Source: an uncultured Erythrobacter sp. (GTDB taxonomy: Bacteria > Pseudomonadota > Alphaproteobacteria > Sphingomonadales > Sphingomonadaceae). Taken from it: 64,000 bases of DNA. Each line of letters opens with the position of its first letter. Positions within the stretch are counted from its first letter, which is position 1. The stretch is from positions 310,001-374,000 of the forward strand of contig CANLVN010000002.1 in the NCBI GenBank assembly GCA_947494705.1, written 5' to 3'. The notes beneath the pieces were generated by a model, which did not search any database, was not told where the DNA came from, and was given only the letters and a program-made list of their open reading frames with translations. The position numbers were made by a program, and so were the translations under genes. This document shows positions 27,401-35,797 of this stretch, in pieces.

Positions 27401-27907
27401 ATGACTTTCAACCCTGCTACCAGGCGTTCTTTCGTCGCCGGCACTGCCGTGGCACTCACCGCGCCTTTGCTGGTGGCTTGTGGTGGCGGCGTGGCCGAGG
27501 TTCGCAAGGAAAAGACGTTCCGCGTCAGCAAGTCCGAGGCGCAATGGCGCAAGAAACTGACGAAGGCCGAGTTCAACGTGCTGCGCGAAGCGGGCACCGA
27601 GCGCGCCTATAGCTCACCGCTTAACAAGGAAAATCGAAAGGGCACCTTCGTGTGCGCGGGTTGTGGCAACGAGGTCTACTCATCAGCGCACAAATATGAC
27701 AGCGGGACCGGATGGCCGAGCTTTTGGAAGCCCATCGGCAAAGGCGCGGTCGGCACCTCCACCGACTACAAGATCGGCTACCCGCGAACCGAAGTGCATT
27801 GCGCCGATTGCGGTGGGCACCTTGGACATATCTTCGGCGACGGCCCTCAGCCAACCGGCAAACGGCACTGCATCAATGGTGTGGCAATGGACTTCGTACC
27901 GGCTTGA
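27401..27907 (+). CDS. msrB: Peptide-methionine (R)-S-oxide reductase, Tat-exported lipoprotein
   Basis: 168 residues. The N-terminus ATRRSFVAGTAVALTAPLLVAC combines a twin-arginine motif with a lipobox (LVAC), so it should be folded before export and membrane-anchored outside the cytoplasm. The MsrB domain follows: CAGCG and CADCG zinc Cys pairs, KYDSGTGWPSFW, and catalytic Cys in RHCINGVAMDF. Repairs oxidised Met-R-SO in envelope proteins. The last 35 nt overlap the convergent GT-C-like gene. A signal-bearing MsrA is encoded at 43.5 kb. Confidence 0.94.
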   Translation: MTFNPATRRSFVAGTAVALTAPLLVACGGGVAEVRKEKTFRVSKSEAQWRKKLTKAEFNVLREAGTERAYSSPLNKENRKGTFVCAGCGNEVYSSAHKYDSGTGWPSFWKPIGKGAVGTSTDYKIGYPRTEVHCADCGGHLGHIFGDGPQPTGKRHCINGVAMDFVPA

Positions 27908-29681
27908 TGCGGTAGAGTTCGAGACCGGTCGGAACGCCGATCTCGACTGGGTCCAGCCATGAGGGCACCTCGCCCCTGACCAACTGCGCGGCAAAGCCAT
28001 CGGGAGCGATCTTCGCATACATTCGCGCTTCGCCCAGGTGCGGGCATAGCGCGACATAAGCGGTGCCACGCGCGGCCAGGGCCTGGCGCGCTTCGTCCGC
28101 CGGACCTATCGCCGTTTCGATCAGCACTTTCATCGCCTCATGGCCGCGATGGTGTCCGGTGGCGAGCACGCTGTGGTCGCTCACCAGAAGCAATTCGGGC
28201 GCGATATCGAGCGGGGCGTAGATTTCTCCGGTCGGCAGCGCGGCAAGCGTCGCACGCGCATCCTGAACCCGGCAATCGACCGCCTTGACCGGTGCATCGC
28301 CTGCGCCGCCCAAGGAGGCGCGGGCCGGCATTGCACTGGTCAGCAGCATTGCCGGGAAGGCTGGTAAGAGCGCACAGCAAACGCCGACCATGGCAGCCAT
28401 GCGCGGCGCTGGACGCTTCATTGTCCGGATCGAACGCAACCATTCGCGCAGCTGCCACGCGAGCGGTGGCGCGGCAAGCGCGCAGGCGACCGCGCCCGCA
28501 CGGCTGACAAAGATAGCCACGAGGAACGCCGCGCCCAATATCATCGCGTAATCGCTCCAGAACCGGCGCAACCAGTCGTGCGATCGGCTTGCAAGGTTGA
28601 TCGCCGCGATCAGCGCGATGACCGGTGTGACCGCATATTGCAGCGCATTGGTCAAAGATTGCCGCCAGATCGGCATCCCTTCGAGCACGTTGGCGTGCCA
28701 GTATCGGGCCACCACCGGATCCAATGCAGCAAACCCGCCCCCGGTCGCGCAATTCGGTGCGGCAAGGAACATCAGCCCCAATGCACCACCACCCGCCAGC
28801 GCAAAACCACCAAGGATGATACCGCGAGGTGCGGGTTCGACCCGCGAAACTGCGGTCAAGACCAGCGCCCCCCACGCGAACATGCCCAGATGCACCGGCC
28901 CGACCGCGTCGCAATAGACCGCAAGATCGCTCAGGCCACGTGTCAGCAAGAACAGCGCAGCGCTTGTTACGGCAAGCGACTGGATTGCGGCCACCAGCCA
29001 GACCCGCTCATTGCGTGCGCGCAGCCACCGTAGCGCCAGCACGCCGAGAATCGCAGCAGCGAGCGGCAGCCCTTCGATCGAGATCGAGAGCCAGGTGGCC
29101 AGGCTTGCACCCACCACCCGCGCTCCGACGACGGCAGAGCGCGCCATGAGCGCGTTTACCGCGACGAGCGCGCATACGACCTGCCAGCCGTGATGATCGA
29201 TCCGCAAAGGGCCCAGTTGGAACAACAAGGGCACCGACAAGGCTATCACGAGCGAAGTGAGTGTTGCTTCCTCGTCACCCATCAGCCTCCACGCAATCCG
29301 CGCGGCGAGCAACATGGCGATGAACAGCGTAATGAGGGGTACCGCGACGAGCGCGGAGAGTTCGGCATCGGCACTTCCAAGAAAGGGCGTCAGCAAGAGG
29401 ATAACGAGCGCCAGCGGTACATCGACCAACCGCGACCAGTGCATGAGCACCCCGCCATTGGCGGCATCGATGCGATATTGCGAGGTGTCGAACCAGCCCT
29501 GACCGGCCATCAGGTCGCGCACCTGGATGAGGCGCAAGGTATCGTCGGGATCGGGAAAGCGCAGCGTTGAAATGGCGCTCCAGTTCACGAGCAGCAACAA
29601 GGCGCACACGACGCCCCATGCTATCGTGACACGAATGAGGAACTCACCCGCAAATGCCTTTCGCCGCCGCTCGATCAGCAC
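27873..29681 (-). CDS. GT-C-like multi-pass membrane protein (STT3/PMT-type glycosyltransferase fold)
   Basis: 602 residues with roughly 11-12 hydrophobic segments and a C-terminal soluble domain of about 130 residues. The first periplasmic loop contains FPDPDDTLRLIQVRDLMAG, placed like the metal-binding acidic motif of GT-C enzymes, and GPLRIDHHGWQV resembles the DHH-type motif of STT3-like proteins. GT-C enzymes transfer sugars from polyprenyl phosphates on the periplasmic face. It is the third gene of an operon with an FAD oxidoreductase and GtrA (4 nt spacing). Specific substrate unknown; family call is by pattern only. Confidence 0.65.
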   Translation of the reverse strand: MLIERRRKAFAGEFLIRVTIAWGVVCALLLLVNWSAISTLRFPDPDDTLRLIQVRDLMAGQGWFDTSQYRIDAANGGVLMHWSRLVDVPLALVILLLTPFLGSADAELSALVAVPLITLFIAMLLAARIAWRLMGDEEATLTSLVIALSVPLLFQLGPLRIDHHGWQVVCALVAVNALMARSAVVGARVVGASLATWLSISIEGLPLAAAILGVLALRWLRARNERVWLVAAIQSLAVTSAALFLLTRGLSDLAVYCDAVGPVHLGMFAWGALVLTAVSRVEPAPRGIILGGFALAGGGALGLMFLAAPNCATGGGFAALDPVVARYWHANVLEGMPIWRQSLTNALQYAVTPVIALIAAINLASRSHDWLRRFWSDYAMILGAAFLVAIFVSRAGAVACALAAPPLAWQLREWLRSIRTMKRPAPRMAAMVGVCCALLPAFPAMLLTSAMPARASLGGAGDAPVKAVDCRVQDARATLAALPTGEIYAPLDIAPELLLVSDHSVLATGHHRGHEAMKVLIETAIGPADEARQALAARGTAYVALCPHLGEARMYAKIAPDGFAAQLVRGEVPSWLDPVEIGVPTGLELYRIKPVRSPLPHH

Positions 29682-29685
29682 CGCC

Positions 29686-30120
29686 TCAAGCCTCCACGTG
29701 CCCGGAAGGACGAAACACGATTCTGCTGCGGATCACCCAGGTAACGGCGAAGCTCACGGCGATCGCGAACAGCTTGGCAAGTCGCGGGTCGATTCCGCTC
29801 CAGTCGCCTGCTCCGACGATGGCCGTGGTCAGCGCGAGGCCGACAAGGGCCGATATGACGAACAGTGCCTTTTGCCGCGTGCGGGCCATGCCGCCGCTTG
29901 CCACGTTATCGTGAAACACCGCGCGGCTCGACATCACCCAGTGTGCAAGAATGCCCAGCGAGTAACCCACGGCCGAGGCAGGCGCGGCTGATACAGAAGC
30001 GGCCATCAGCGCGAGGAAGCTGCCGACGTCCACCGCGAGAGCGCCCACGCTCGCGAGCACGTAGCGCACGAAGCGAACATCTCGCAGCTTGAGCAACAGG
30101 GAAGCGAGCGCGTCGTTCAT
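29686..30120 (-). CDS. GtrA-family membrane protein
   Basis: 144 residues, four hydrophobic segments. It opens with VRFVRYVLASVGALAVDVGSFLAL and ends AKLFAIAVSFAVTWVIRSRIVFR, the standard GtrA/DPMS layout including the final W..nr..vF motif. GtrA proteins are thought to flip polyprenyl-phosphate sugars across the inner membrane. It starts 4 nt after the FAD oxidoreductase stop and stops 4 nt before the GT-C-like gene, so the three are one unit. Confidence 0.9.
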   Translation of the reverse strand: MNDALASLLLKLRDVRFVRYVLASVGALAVDVGSFLALMAASVSAAPASAVGYSLGILAHWVMSSRAVFHDNVASGGMARTRQKALFVISALVGLALTTAIVGAGDWSGIDPRLAKLFAIAVSFAVTWVIRSRIVFRPSGHVEA

Positions 30121-30124
30121 CGCC

Positions 30125-31747
30125 CTAGGCCGACTTGCGCAGCTCTTCGGACGGTTCTTCCTCGGGCGCGATCCGCTCTGGCACGCCGCGCAGCGACGTG
30201 AGCGCGGCGACCTGATCCTCGTTCAATTCGCGCGTCTCGACCTCGCGAGCCGCGATCGCCGCTTCTGCGCCTTCGTCGCCCGCTTCGTGATATTCGGCAT
30301 CCTCGTTGACGCACCAAGTGTCGTAGACGCGCTCGCCGGCGAGGATGTTCTCGACCGTCAGCATCGCGGTCATCATCGCGTGATCCTGATTGTTGTAACG
30401 ATGCATTCCGTTACGGCCCACGAGGTGCAGCGTCGGGTGCTTGCGCTCCAGCTCGCGGCGCATCGCATCGACATTGGCTTCGTAATCGTCGTCATAGACA
30501 GGATAGGCCTTTTCCTGCCGCACGACCGCGCCAGAAACGACCTTCTTGGGGTCGCATAGCCCCAGTATCTCCATCTCACGGGTCGCCTGGGCGACAAGGT
30601 CAGCGTCGGACGAAGACCACAGCCCATCGCCTTCGAAGCAGAAATATTCGAGGCCGACGCACGCCATGTCGTCATCGGGCACCATTTCGGGCGACCAGCT
30701 GCGGAAATTCTGCACGCGGCCGACCTGCACGCGATCATCGTGGATGTAGATCCAATTGTCGGGAAACAGGTCTTCGCTTTTCACCATCAGCGCCACGGTC
30801 AGGAAGTCGCGATAACGCAGCCGGTCCGCTTGCAAAGTGCTCTCGGGCAAGGGGTGGATTCGCTTCGAGAGTTCGCGCATCGGCGCGGAACTGATGACAT
30901 CCTTCGCCCGGATTGTCGCTCGGCCGCCCGGCCCGCTCGCACTCATCGACCAATCGAAGCCTTCATCGTTCGGTCCGATCTTGGCGAGCCGCACGAGCCC
31001 GTGACCCATCAGCACCTGCCCGTTTCCAGTATCCTCGATATGGCGCTTCGCCGCGTCCCACATCATGCCGGGCCCCAGCCGCGGGTAACGGAAGGTTTCG
31101 AGCAGTGTCTTCACCGCCTGCCCGTCATTGGGTTTCTTGTTCAGACCGAGGCTGCGCTTGATCCCATCGGTCACCGCGTTCCAGAGGGACAGCCCCTTGA
31201 TACGCTGCGCCGCCCAGTCCGCGCTCATTTCATCGCACGGCATTCCCCACACCTTCTCGGTGTAGGTCTTGAAGAAGATCGAATAGAGTTTCTTGCCGAA
31301 CTGGTTGGTGGTCCAGTCCTCGAAGCTCTTCACCTCCTTGATCGGGAAGAGCTTGTAGCGAAGGTAGCTTACCATGCAGGCAGTGGAACGCAGGATGCCC
31401 AGATTGCCCAGCGCCTCGAAAGCGCGCAGTGGGTAGGAGTAGAACTTGCCCTCGTAATAGATGCGGCTCATGCGCGGGCGCTGGATGAAGTCGTCGGGCA
31501 GGATCTCGTTCCACAGGTCGACAACCTGCTGCGACTTCGAGAAAAACCGGTGGCCGCCAATGTCGAAGCGGTAGCCTTCATGCTCGACCGTGCGGCTGAT
31601 GCCGCCGACATAAGTCTCGTCCTTTTCGATGATCGCGACGCTCTTGCCCTGCTTCGTCAGCAGGTATCCGGCGGTGAGCCCCGCAGGCCCCGCGCCGATG
31701 ATCGCCACGTCTACGTCGAGTGTTCCCGGCTGCTTTGCGCTTGCCAT
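30125..31747 (-). CDS. FAD-dependent oxidoreductase, amine-oxidase/UDP-galactopyranose-mutase-like
   Basis: 540 residues. The FAD Rossmann motif is VAIIGAGPAGLTAGYLL at residue 13, followed by KDETYVGGISRTVEHEGYRFDIGGHRFFSK, as in UDP-galactopyranose mutases and protoporphyrinogen-oxidase-like proteins. TEKVWGMPCDEMSADWAAQRIKG is a further landmark of the sugar-linked subgroup. A 50-residue acidic C-terminal tail follows. First gene of the GtrA and GT-C operon, which points to nucleotide- or lipid-linked sugar modification. Substrate not determinable. Confidence 0.85.
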   Translation of the reverse strand: MASAKQPGTLDVDVAIIGAGPAGLTAGYLLTKQGKSVAIIEKDETYVGGISRTVEHEGYRFDIGGHRFFSKSQQVVDLWNEILPDDFIQRPRMSRIYYEGKFYSYPLRAFEALGNLGILRSTACMVSYLRYKLFPIKEVKSFEDWTTNQFGKKLYSIFFKTYTEKVWGMPCDEMSADWAAQRIKGLSLWNAVTDGIKRSLGLNKKPNDGQAVKTLLETFRYPRLGPGMMWDAAKRHIEDTGNGQVLMGHGLVRLAKIGPNDEGFDWSMSASGPGGRATIRAKDVISSAPMRELSKRIHPLPESTLQADRLRYRDFLTVALMVKSEDLFPDNWIYIHDDRVQVGRVQNFRSWSPEMVPDDDMACVGLEYFCFEGDGLWSSSDADLVAQATREMEILGLCDPKKVVSGAVVRQEKAYPVYDDDYEANVDAMRRELERKHPTLHLVGRNGMHRYNNQDHAMMTAMLTVENILAGERVYDTWCVNEDAEYHEAGDEGAEAAIAAREVETRELNEDQVAALTSLRGVPERIAPEEEPSEELRKSA

Positions 31748-31866
31748 TTGTATTCAGCCCCCAATTCGTGACCCATGCTGTCGGCCAGTCGCCTGACTTG
31801 CAGTGTGGGAGTGAAGGAAATTGGTTAGCGAGGCGTAAACGCAGGCCCTTAATCGCGAGAAAATCG

Positions 31867-32523
31867 TTATTCCGCGAGCAAGCGCGGATCCTGCAAACGC
31901 GCAGCGAGCTGCGCAAAGTCGCCGAGTGTCAGCGTATCATCGAAGACGACACCATACCCTTTGTCGCGTCGCCAACGCACCTTAGCGCGAACGTCCTGCA
32001 GGATAGCCCCCGACACCAACGGCTCGATATGCAGGGTCTGGTCGATCGCGAACAGGCCGTCGCACTCGAACCGAGCGCCCTGCTGGGAAAGGTTCTCGAC
32101 CACCCCTTCGTAAGTGCCGGTCAGGGTGCGAACGCGGATCGGGAAGACAAGGCCGAGACGCAGGCCGCGCTTGGGAAATTCGGCAACCTCGTTGATAATC
32201 TTCGCCACGTCGATGCTACGCGCGAATTCGAAGCCAGCCTCCATTCCGCGCGTCCAGACGTTGCTCAGCTCGTAAACCGTGCCGCCGGGCATGTGCAGTT
32301 CGATCGGATCGCCTTGCGGGACCTTGTGAAACAACCGGAGGCTCAATCCGGTCTCCGACACGTCGCGGATCACCCCGACGAATTCGCCATGCGACGTCAC
32401 AAGCTTCGCTGCGCGGATCAGCAGGGTATAGCGGGGCGCGCGACGCTCGTCGCCGGGCCCGGCCACGGTTTCACTGTCCGTTTCGGTCGGAGTAAGGCGG
32501 TCGTCGGGGGCTGCGTTATCCAT
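31867..32523 (-). CDS. Tandem PilZ-domain protein
   Basis: 218 residues. The first PilZ domain has DERRAPRY (RxxxR-type) with DVSETGLSLRL (DxSxxG). The second has RVRTLTGTYEGVVENLSQQGARFE (NxSxxG) and ends with GYGVVFDD. PilZ domains bind cyclic di-GMP, but in the second domain the arginine motif is less clear. No other domain, so likely a soluble c-di-GMP receptor or adaptor. ATG 32523 is preferred to TTG 32529. The gap of 119 nt separates it from the FAD oxidoreductase on the same strand. Confidence 0.87.
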   Translation of the reverse strand: MDNAAPDDRLTPTETDSETVAGPGDERRAPRYTLLIRAAKLVTSHGEFVGVIRDVSETGLSLRLFHKVPQGDPIELHMPGGTVYELSNVWTRGMEAGFEFARSIDVAKIINEVAEFPKRGLRLGLVFPIRVRTLTGTYEGVVENLSQQGARFECDGLFAIDQTLHIEPLVSGAILQDVRAKVRWRRDKGYGVVFDDTLTLGDFAQLAARLQDPRLLAE

Positions 32524-32670
32524 GTGCAAAATGCTCGGTCATCCCAAATCGTGCATCGGGGCAAATGCGCAGCCCTGAGCCGTGGCAAGACCCGCTTTGC
32601 AAACGCAAAAACAAAGCCTTGCTCACCGAATTAACGCTGAGGGGTTAAGGGTGAACTAATAGCAACCGGA

Positions 32671-32689
32671 CGGCTCGGTAGTTGAGCCG
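32671..32689 (-). terminator. Possible terminator downstream of tRNA-Leu
   Basis: CGGCTC (32671-32676) and GAGCCG (32684-32689) form a six-pair stem with a seven-base loop, about 20 nt past the tRNA 3' end. The T-tract after it (TTGCTATT) is weak, so this is tentative. Confidence 0.4.
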
Positions 32690-32709
32690 GGCGCTGGAGG
32701 GATAAGGCA

Positions 32710-32794
32710 TGGTGCGGGTGGCGGGACTCGAACCCGCACGATCAAGGATCAGGGGATTTTAAGTCCCCGGCGTCTACCATTCCGCCACACCCGC
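32710..32794 (-). tRNA. tRNA-Leu(UAA)
   Basis: Minus-strand gene with acceptor stem GCGGGTG/CACCCGC (32788-32794 with 32714-32720), discriminator A and an encoded CCA (32710-32712). The anticodon loop CTTAAAA, closed by GGGGA/TCCCC, gives anticodon TAA, reading UUA and UUG. The long variable arm expected for tRNA-Leu is present, as is TTCGAGT in the T loop. Confidence 0.96.
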
Positions 32795-32882
32795 GACAGC
32801 TTGGGTTACGCGCGATAGCAGAGGCAGGGCGCAGGGCAACTGGCCAGGACGCATTGCCCGCCGGTCGTTCGCGAAGCTACGC

Positions 32883-33164
32883 TCAATCCTCGTTGAGGCG
32901 CTGGCGGATTTCCTTGCCGGCTTTGAAATAGGGCACGCGTTTCGCGGGCACCTCAACCGTTTCGCCGGTGCGCGGATTGCGACCGGTGCGCGCCTCGCGC
33001 TCACGCGTCGAAAAAGCTCCGAAACCGCGCAGCTCGACACGTCCGCCCTCGGATAATCGCTGTGCGATCTCGTCAAAGAAGACATCGACCACCTGTTCGA
33101 TCTCTTCGGCGCGCAATTCGGGATTGTCCCGGTGCAGTTCGTGAAGCAGTTCGGATCTAATCAT
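32883..33164 (-). CDS. ihfB: Integration host factor beta subunit
   Basis: 93 residues, the normal length. It begins MIRSELLHELHRDNPELR. The DNA-bending beta-arm contains GRNPRTGETVEVPAKRVPYFKAGKEIR with the intercalating Pro, preceded by RVELRGFGAFSTRERE. Heterodimerises with IhfA to bend DNA in recombination, replication and transcription, and is often required by integrases such as the one at 53.3 kb. GGGAGG lies before the ATG. The gene is 88 nt upstream of tRNA-Leu on the same strand. Confidence 0.97.
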   Translation of the reverse strand: MIRSELLHELHRDNPELRAEEIEQVVDVFFDEIAQRLSEGGRVELRGFGAFSTREREARTGRNPRTGETVEVPAKRVPYFKAGKEIRQRLNED

Positions 33165-33211
33165 GATGCCCTCCCGGCGAGTTCAGCCCCAACCGCTGGT
33201 TGCTCACCGTT

Positions 33212-33232
33212 GCGACCATTATGGATGGTCGC
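33212..33232 (-). promoter_or_regulatory. Inverted repeat in the ihfB upstream region
   Basis: GCGACCAT (33212-33219) and ATGGTCGC (33225-33232) are exact 8-bp inverted copies around a 5-nt loop, 48 nt before the ihfB start. It could be an mRNA hairpin or a dimer operator. No T-run follows, so it is unlikely to terminate the GntR gene transcript. The remainder of 33165-33383 shows no gene. Confidence 0.35.
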
Positions 33233-33383
33233 GCTTCGTCCAAAATCGCCCCGACCCGATCGGGCACCCTAATGATCAATGTCTGACAGAATCTTGCAAA
33301 TCTCGCAAGCGAAGCGCGCAAAGTAATTCCCTTCGTTCGACGGGGGATGATCGAAGTCCGACCAACGACGAGACTGCAGGCTT

Positions 33384-33722
33384 TCAGCCCTGTTCGACCA
33401 GGTCGGCCGGTTTCAGCCCAAGGCGGTTCATGCGGGCTCGGATTTCAGGCCATTCCTCACGCAGGAAGATCTCGCGCTCGCGCTTGCGAAGCAATTCGGC
33501 CGCGCCTTTCACGACGTACATGCCCACGCCGCGCTGGACCTCGACCAGGCCATCATTCTGGAATTGCTGGTAGGCCTTGGCGACCGTCAGCGGGTTCGCA
33601 CCCTGCTCGGCAGCGAGGGCACGGACCGAGGGCAACATGGCCTCTTCGGCATATTCGCCCTGGATTATGGCGGCCGCGATCTGATCGCGCAATTTGAGGT
33701 AAACGGGTCGGGATTGGGTCAT
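33384..33722 (-). CDS. GntR-family (YtrA subgroup) transcriptional regulator
   Basis: 112 residues. The winged-helix domain covers residues 5-75: PVYLKLRDQIAAAIIQGEY, LPSVRALAAEQGANPLTVAKAYQ and NDGLVEVQRGVGMYV, followed by only a short helical tail (about 35 residues), which defines the YtrA type. ATG 33722 has GAGAG 6 nt upstream. YtrA regulators often control adjacent transporters; the divergent gene is a peptide transporter 219 nt away, but ABC genes are more typical targets. Ligand unknown. Confidence 0.9.
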   Translation of the reverse strand: MTQSRPVYLKLRDQIAAAIIQGEYAEEAMLPSVRALAAEQGANPLTVAKAYQQFQNDGLVEVQRGVGMYVVKGAAELLRKREREIFLREEWPEIRARMNRLGLKPADLVEQG

Positions 33723-33941
33723 AGGGCTCTCACAGGGTGATGCAGTGCCATAATACACCCATGCGCGTCAAGCTCCGCACCCGGTGGTGGCGGCCATATA
33801 TTATCCGTGCAAGATTGCGGTGGTTCAGCGAAACAAAAGCTTCACACCTGCAAAAGGAACGCTAGGGTGCGCCCTTTCGGGAAAGCGCGGCCGATTGATC
33901 GAAAGAGCACGCGCGAACGACACAAGGGATACACGACAATA

Positions 33942-35720
33942 ATGGCTACACAGGCTTTGCCGCACGGCGATAGCGCCGGCACGATCATGGGGCACCCCAA
34001 GGGGCTGTTCGTGCTGTTCTTCGCGGAGATGTGGGAGCGTTTTTCCTATTACGGGATGCGCGCTCTGCTGATCTTCTACCTTACGAAGCACTGGTTGTTT
34101 TCGGATAGCGAATCCGGGGTCATCTACGGCGCCTATACGGCGCTGGTCTACATTGCTCCGGTGGTTGGTGGATATCTGGCCGACAAAGCTTTGGGGCAGC
34201 GCAAAGCGGTATTGTTCGGAGCCGTGCTGCTGACTCTAGGCCACTTCTTCATGGCTTTCGAAGGATCGCCGGGAGAGGGCAATGTCGATAACCCGATCAT
34301 CTATGTCTTCTGGATGGCCCTGGCGCTGATCATCGTCGGCTCGGGCTTCCTGAAGGCGAACATTTCGGTGATGGTCGGCCAGCTTTATCCGCGCACCGAC
34401 GTCCGTCGCGACGGCGCCTATACGATCTTCTACATGGGCATTAACATCGGTGCTGCCGCTGGTTCGCTGCTGTGCGGCTTCATCGGTGAGACCTATGGCT
34501 GGGCGTATGGCTTCGGACTTGCCGGTATCGGCATGCTGGCCGGGCTCGTGGTGTTTATCTGGGGCAAGCCGCTTCTGCTTGGTCGTGGTGAGCCGCCGAA
34601 GGTTCTGGGCAAGGGCCGCGAATGGGGTGTCTACGCACTCGGTATCGTTTTCGTCGGCGTTTGCTGGGTCGCCATCCAGTATCAGGATGCTGTCGGAATC
34701 TTCCTGGGCACCTTCGGCGCGGCACTGGTCTGCTATGTCCTGTCGATTGCCACCTTCCAACTGCCCTACGGCCGCTATTCCAACGCGCCGACCGCCGCTC
34801 TGGCTTGCTACGTAGTGTCGGCAGTCGTGCTGAGCGTCTCGATGTTCTTCGTCTCGCAGGGCGAGGGCTACGAAGCGTGGAGACTGCCCGCTGCCATCGG
34901 TTTCGGCGGGGTGCTGTCGATCATGATCCTGCAGATGGTTTCCAAGACCGATCACGACCGCGACCGGATCGTGGCGGCCATGTTCCTGATCATCGTTTCT
35001 ATCATCTTCTGGGCCTTGTTCGAGCAGGCAGGCTCGTCGCTCAACCTGTTCACCGATCGCAGCGTGGATCGCGAGATGCTGGGCATTACGTTCCCGGCCT
35101 CGACGTTCCAGTCGATCAACGCGATCTACATCATCCTGCTGGCGCCCGTATTCGCTACGACATGGACAGTCCTGGGCCGCAAGGGGCTTGAGCCATCCAC
35201 TCCGATGAAGTTCGGACTCGGCGTCATCCAGGTCGGTCTCGGCTTTCTCGTGCTGGTCTGGGGTGCTCAGTCGGTTGGCGTGGATGTCCCGACTCCGGTC
35301 ATCTTCATCTTCCTGATCTATCTGCTTCACACGACCGGTGAGCTGTGCTTGTCGCCGGTCGGTCTTTCGGCCATGAACCGGCTTGCTCCGGCACAGATTG
35401 CCAGCCTCATCATGGGTACGTGGTTCTTCGCATCAGCCACCGGCAACTTCGCCGCCGGCCAGATCGCCGCCGCCACCGGAGGCGAAGGCGTGGGTGAAGA
35501 AGCAGGCAAGCAGGTCGTGCTCGATGTCTACTCGACCGTCGGCTGGTGGGCAGTGGGCGTTGGCGTCGCCGTTATGGTCGTCAGCCCTCTCGTCAAGAAG
35601 CTGATGCATCTCGACACGCTGCAGGACGACAATGTCGGCGACGACCTCGAAGGCCAGGGCGGAGCAGGTCTCGAGTCGCAGGAAGCGGGCATTCACCCTG
35701 CGACCCGACCGAGCAACTGA
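33942..35720 (+). CDS. POT/PTR2-family proton-coupled oligopeptide transporter
   Basis: 592 residues with about 14 hydrophobic segments. FFAEMWERFSYYGMRALL carries the ExxER-type proton-coupling motif of the family; GGYLADKALGQRKAVLFG and FYMGINIGAAAGSLLCGFIGETYGW are the PTR2 signatures. Imports di- and tripeptides across the inner membrane. A hairpin (GCGCCCTTTC/GAAAGCGC near 33873-33890) lies in the 5' region, and AAGGGA sits 12 nt before the ATG. The exported amidohydrolases follow, so the cluster may serve peptide uptake and processing. Confidence 0.94.
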   Translation: MATQALPHGDSAGTIMGHPKGLFVLFFAEMWERFSYYGMRALLIFYLTKHWLFSDSESGVIYGAYTALVYIAPVVGGYLADKALGQRKAVLFGAVLLTLGHFFMAFEGSPGEGNVDNPIIYVFWMALALIIVGSGFLKANISVMVGQLYPRTDVRRDGAYTIFYMGINIGAAAGSLLCGFIGETYGWAYGFGLAGIGMLAGLVVFIWGKPLLLGRGEPPKVLGKGREWGVYALGIVFVGVCWVAIQYQDAVGIFLGTFGAALVCYVLSIATFQLPYGRYSNAPTAALACYVVSAVVLSVSMFFVSQGEGYEAWRLPAAIGFGGVLSIMILQMVSKTDHDRDRIVAAMFLIIVSIIFWALFEQAGSSLNLFTDRSVDREMLGITFPASTFQSINAIYIILLAPVFATTWTVLGRKGLEPSTPMKFGLGVIQVGLGFLVLVWGAQSVGVDVPTPVIFIFLIYLLHTTGELCLSPVGLSAMNRLAPAQIASLIMGTWFFASATGNFAAGQIAAATGGEGVGEEAGKQVVLDVYSTVGWWAVGVGVAVMVVSPLVKKLMHLDTLQDDNVGDDLEGQGGAGLESQEAGIHPATRPSN

Positions 35721-35745
35721 GGTTCCTCGCGCTTCTCTGGACAAG

Positions 35746-35791
35746 CCCCTGATTTCGAGCCAAGTGTGAGCTTTGCGACGAAATCAGGGGG
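35746..35791 (+). promoter_or_regulatory. 12-bp hairpin occluding the amidohydrolase ribosome site
   Basis: CCCCTGATTTCG (35746-35757) and CGAAATCAGGGG (35779-35790) are perfectly complementary, with a 21-nt loop. The right arm contains AGGGGG (35786-35791), which is the only Shine-Dalgarno for the ATG at 35798 (6-nt spacing). The stem would therefore hide the ribosome site. It could alternatively act as a terminator for the upstream POT gene, though no T-run follows. Confidence 0.6.
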
Positions 35792-35797
35792 CCTTCC

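Noticed and set aside
32621..32648. CtrA binding site (TTAA pair) upstream of the PilZ gene
   Set aside because: The two TTAA elements are 10 nt apart rather than the 7 nt of the consensus.
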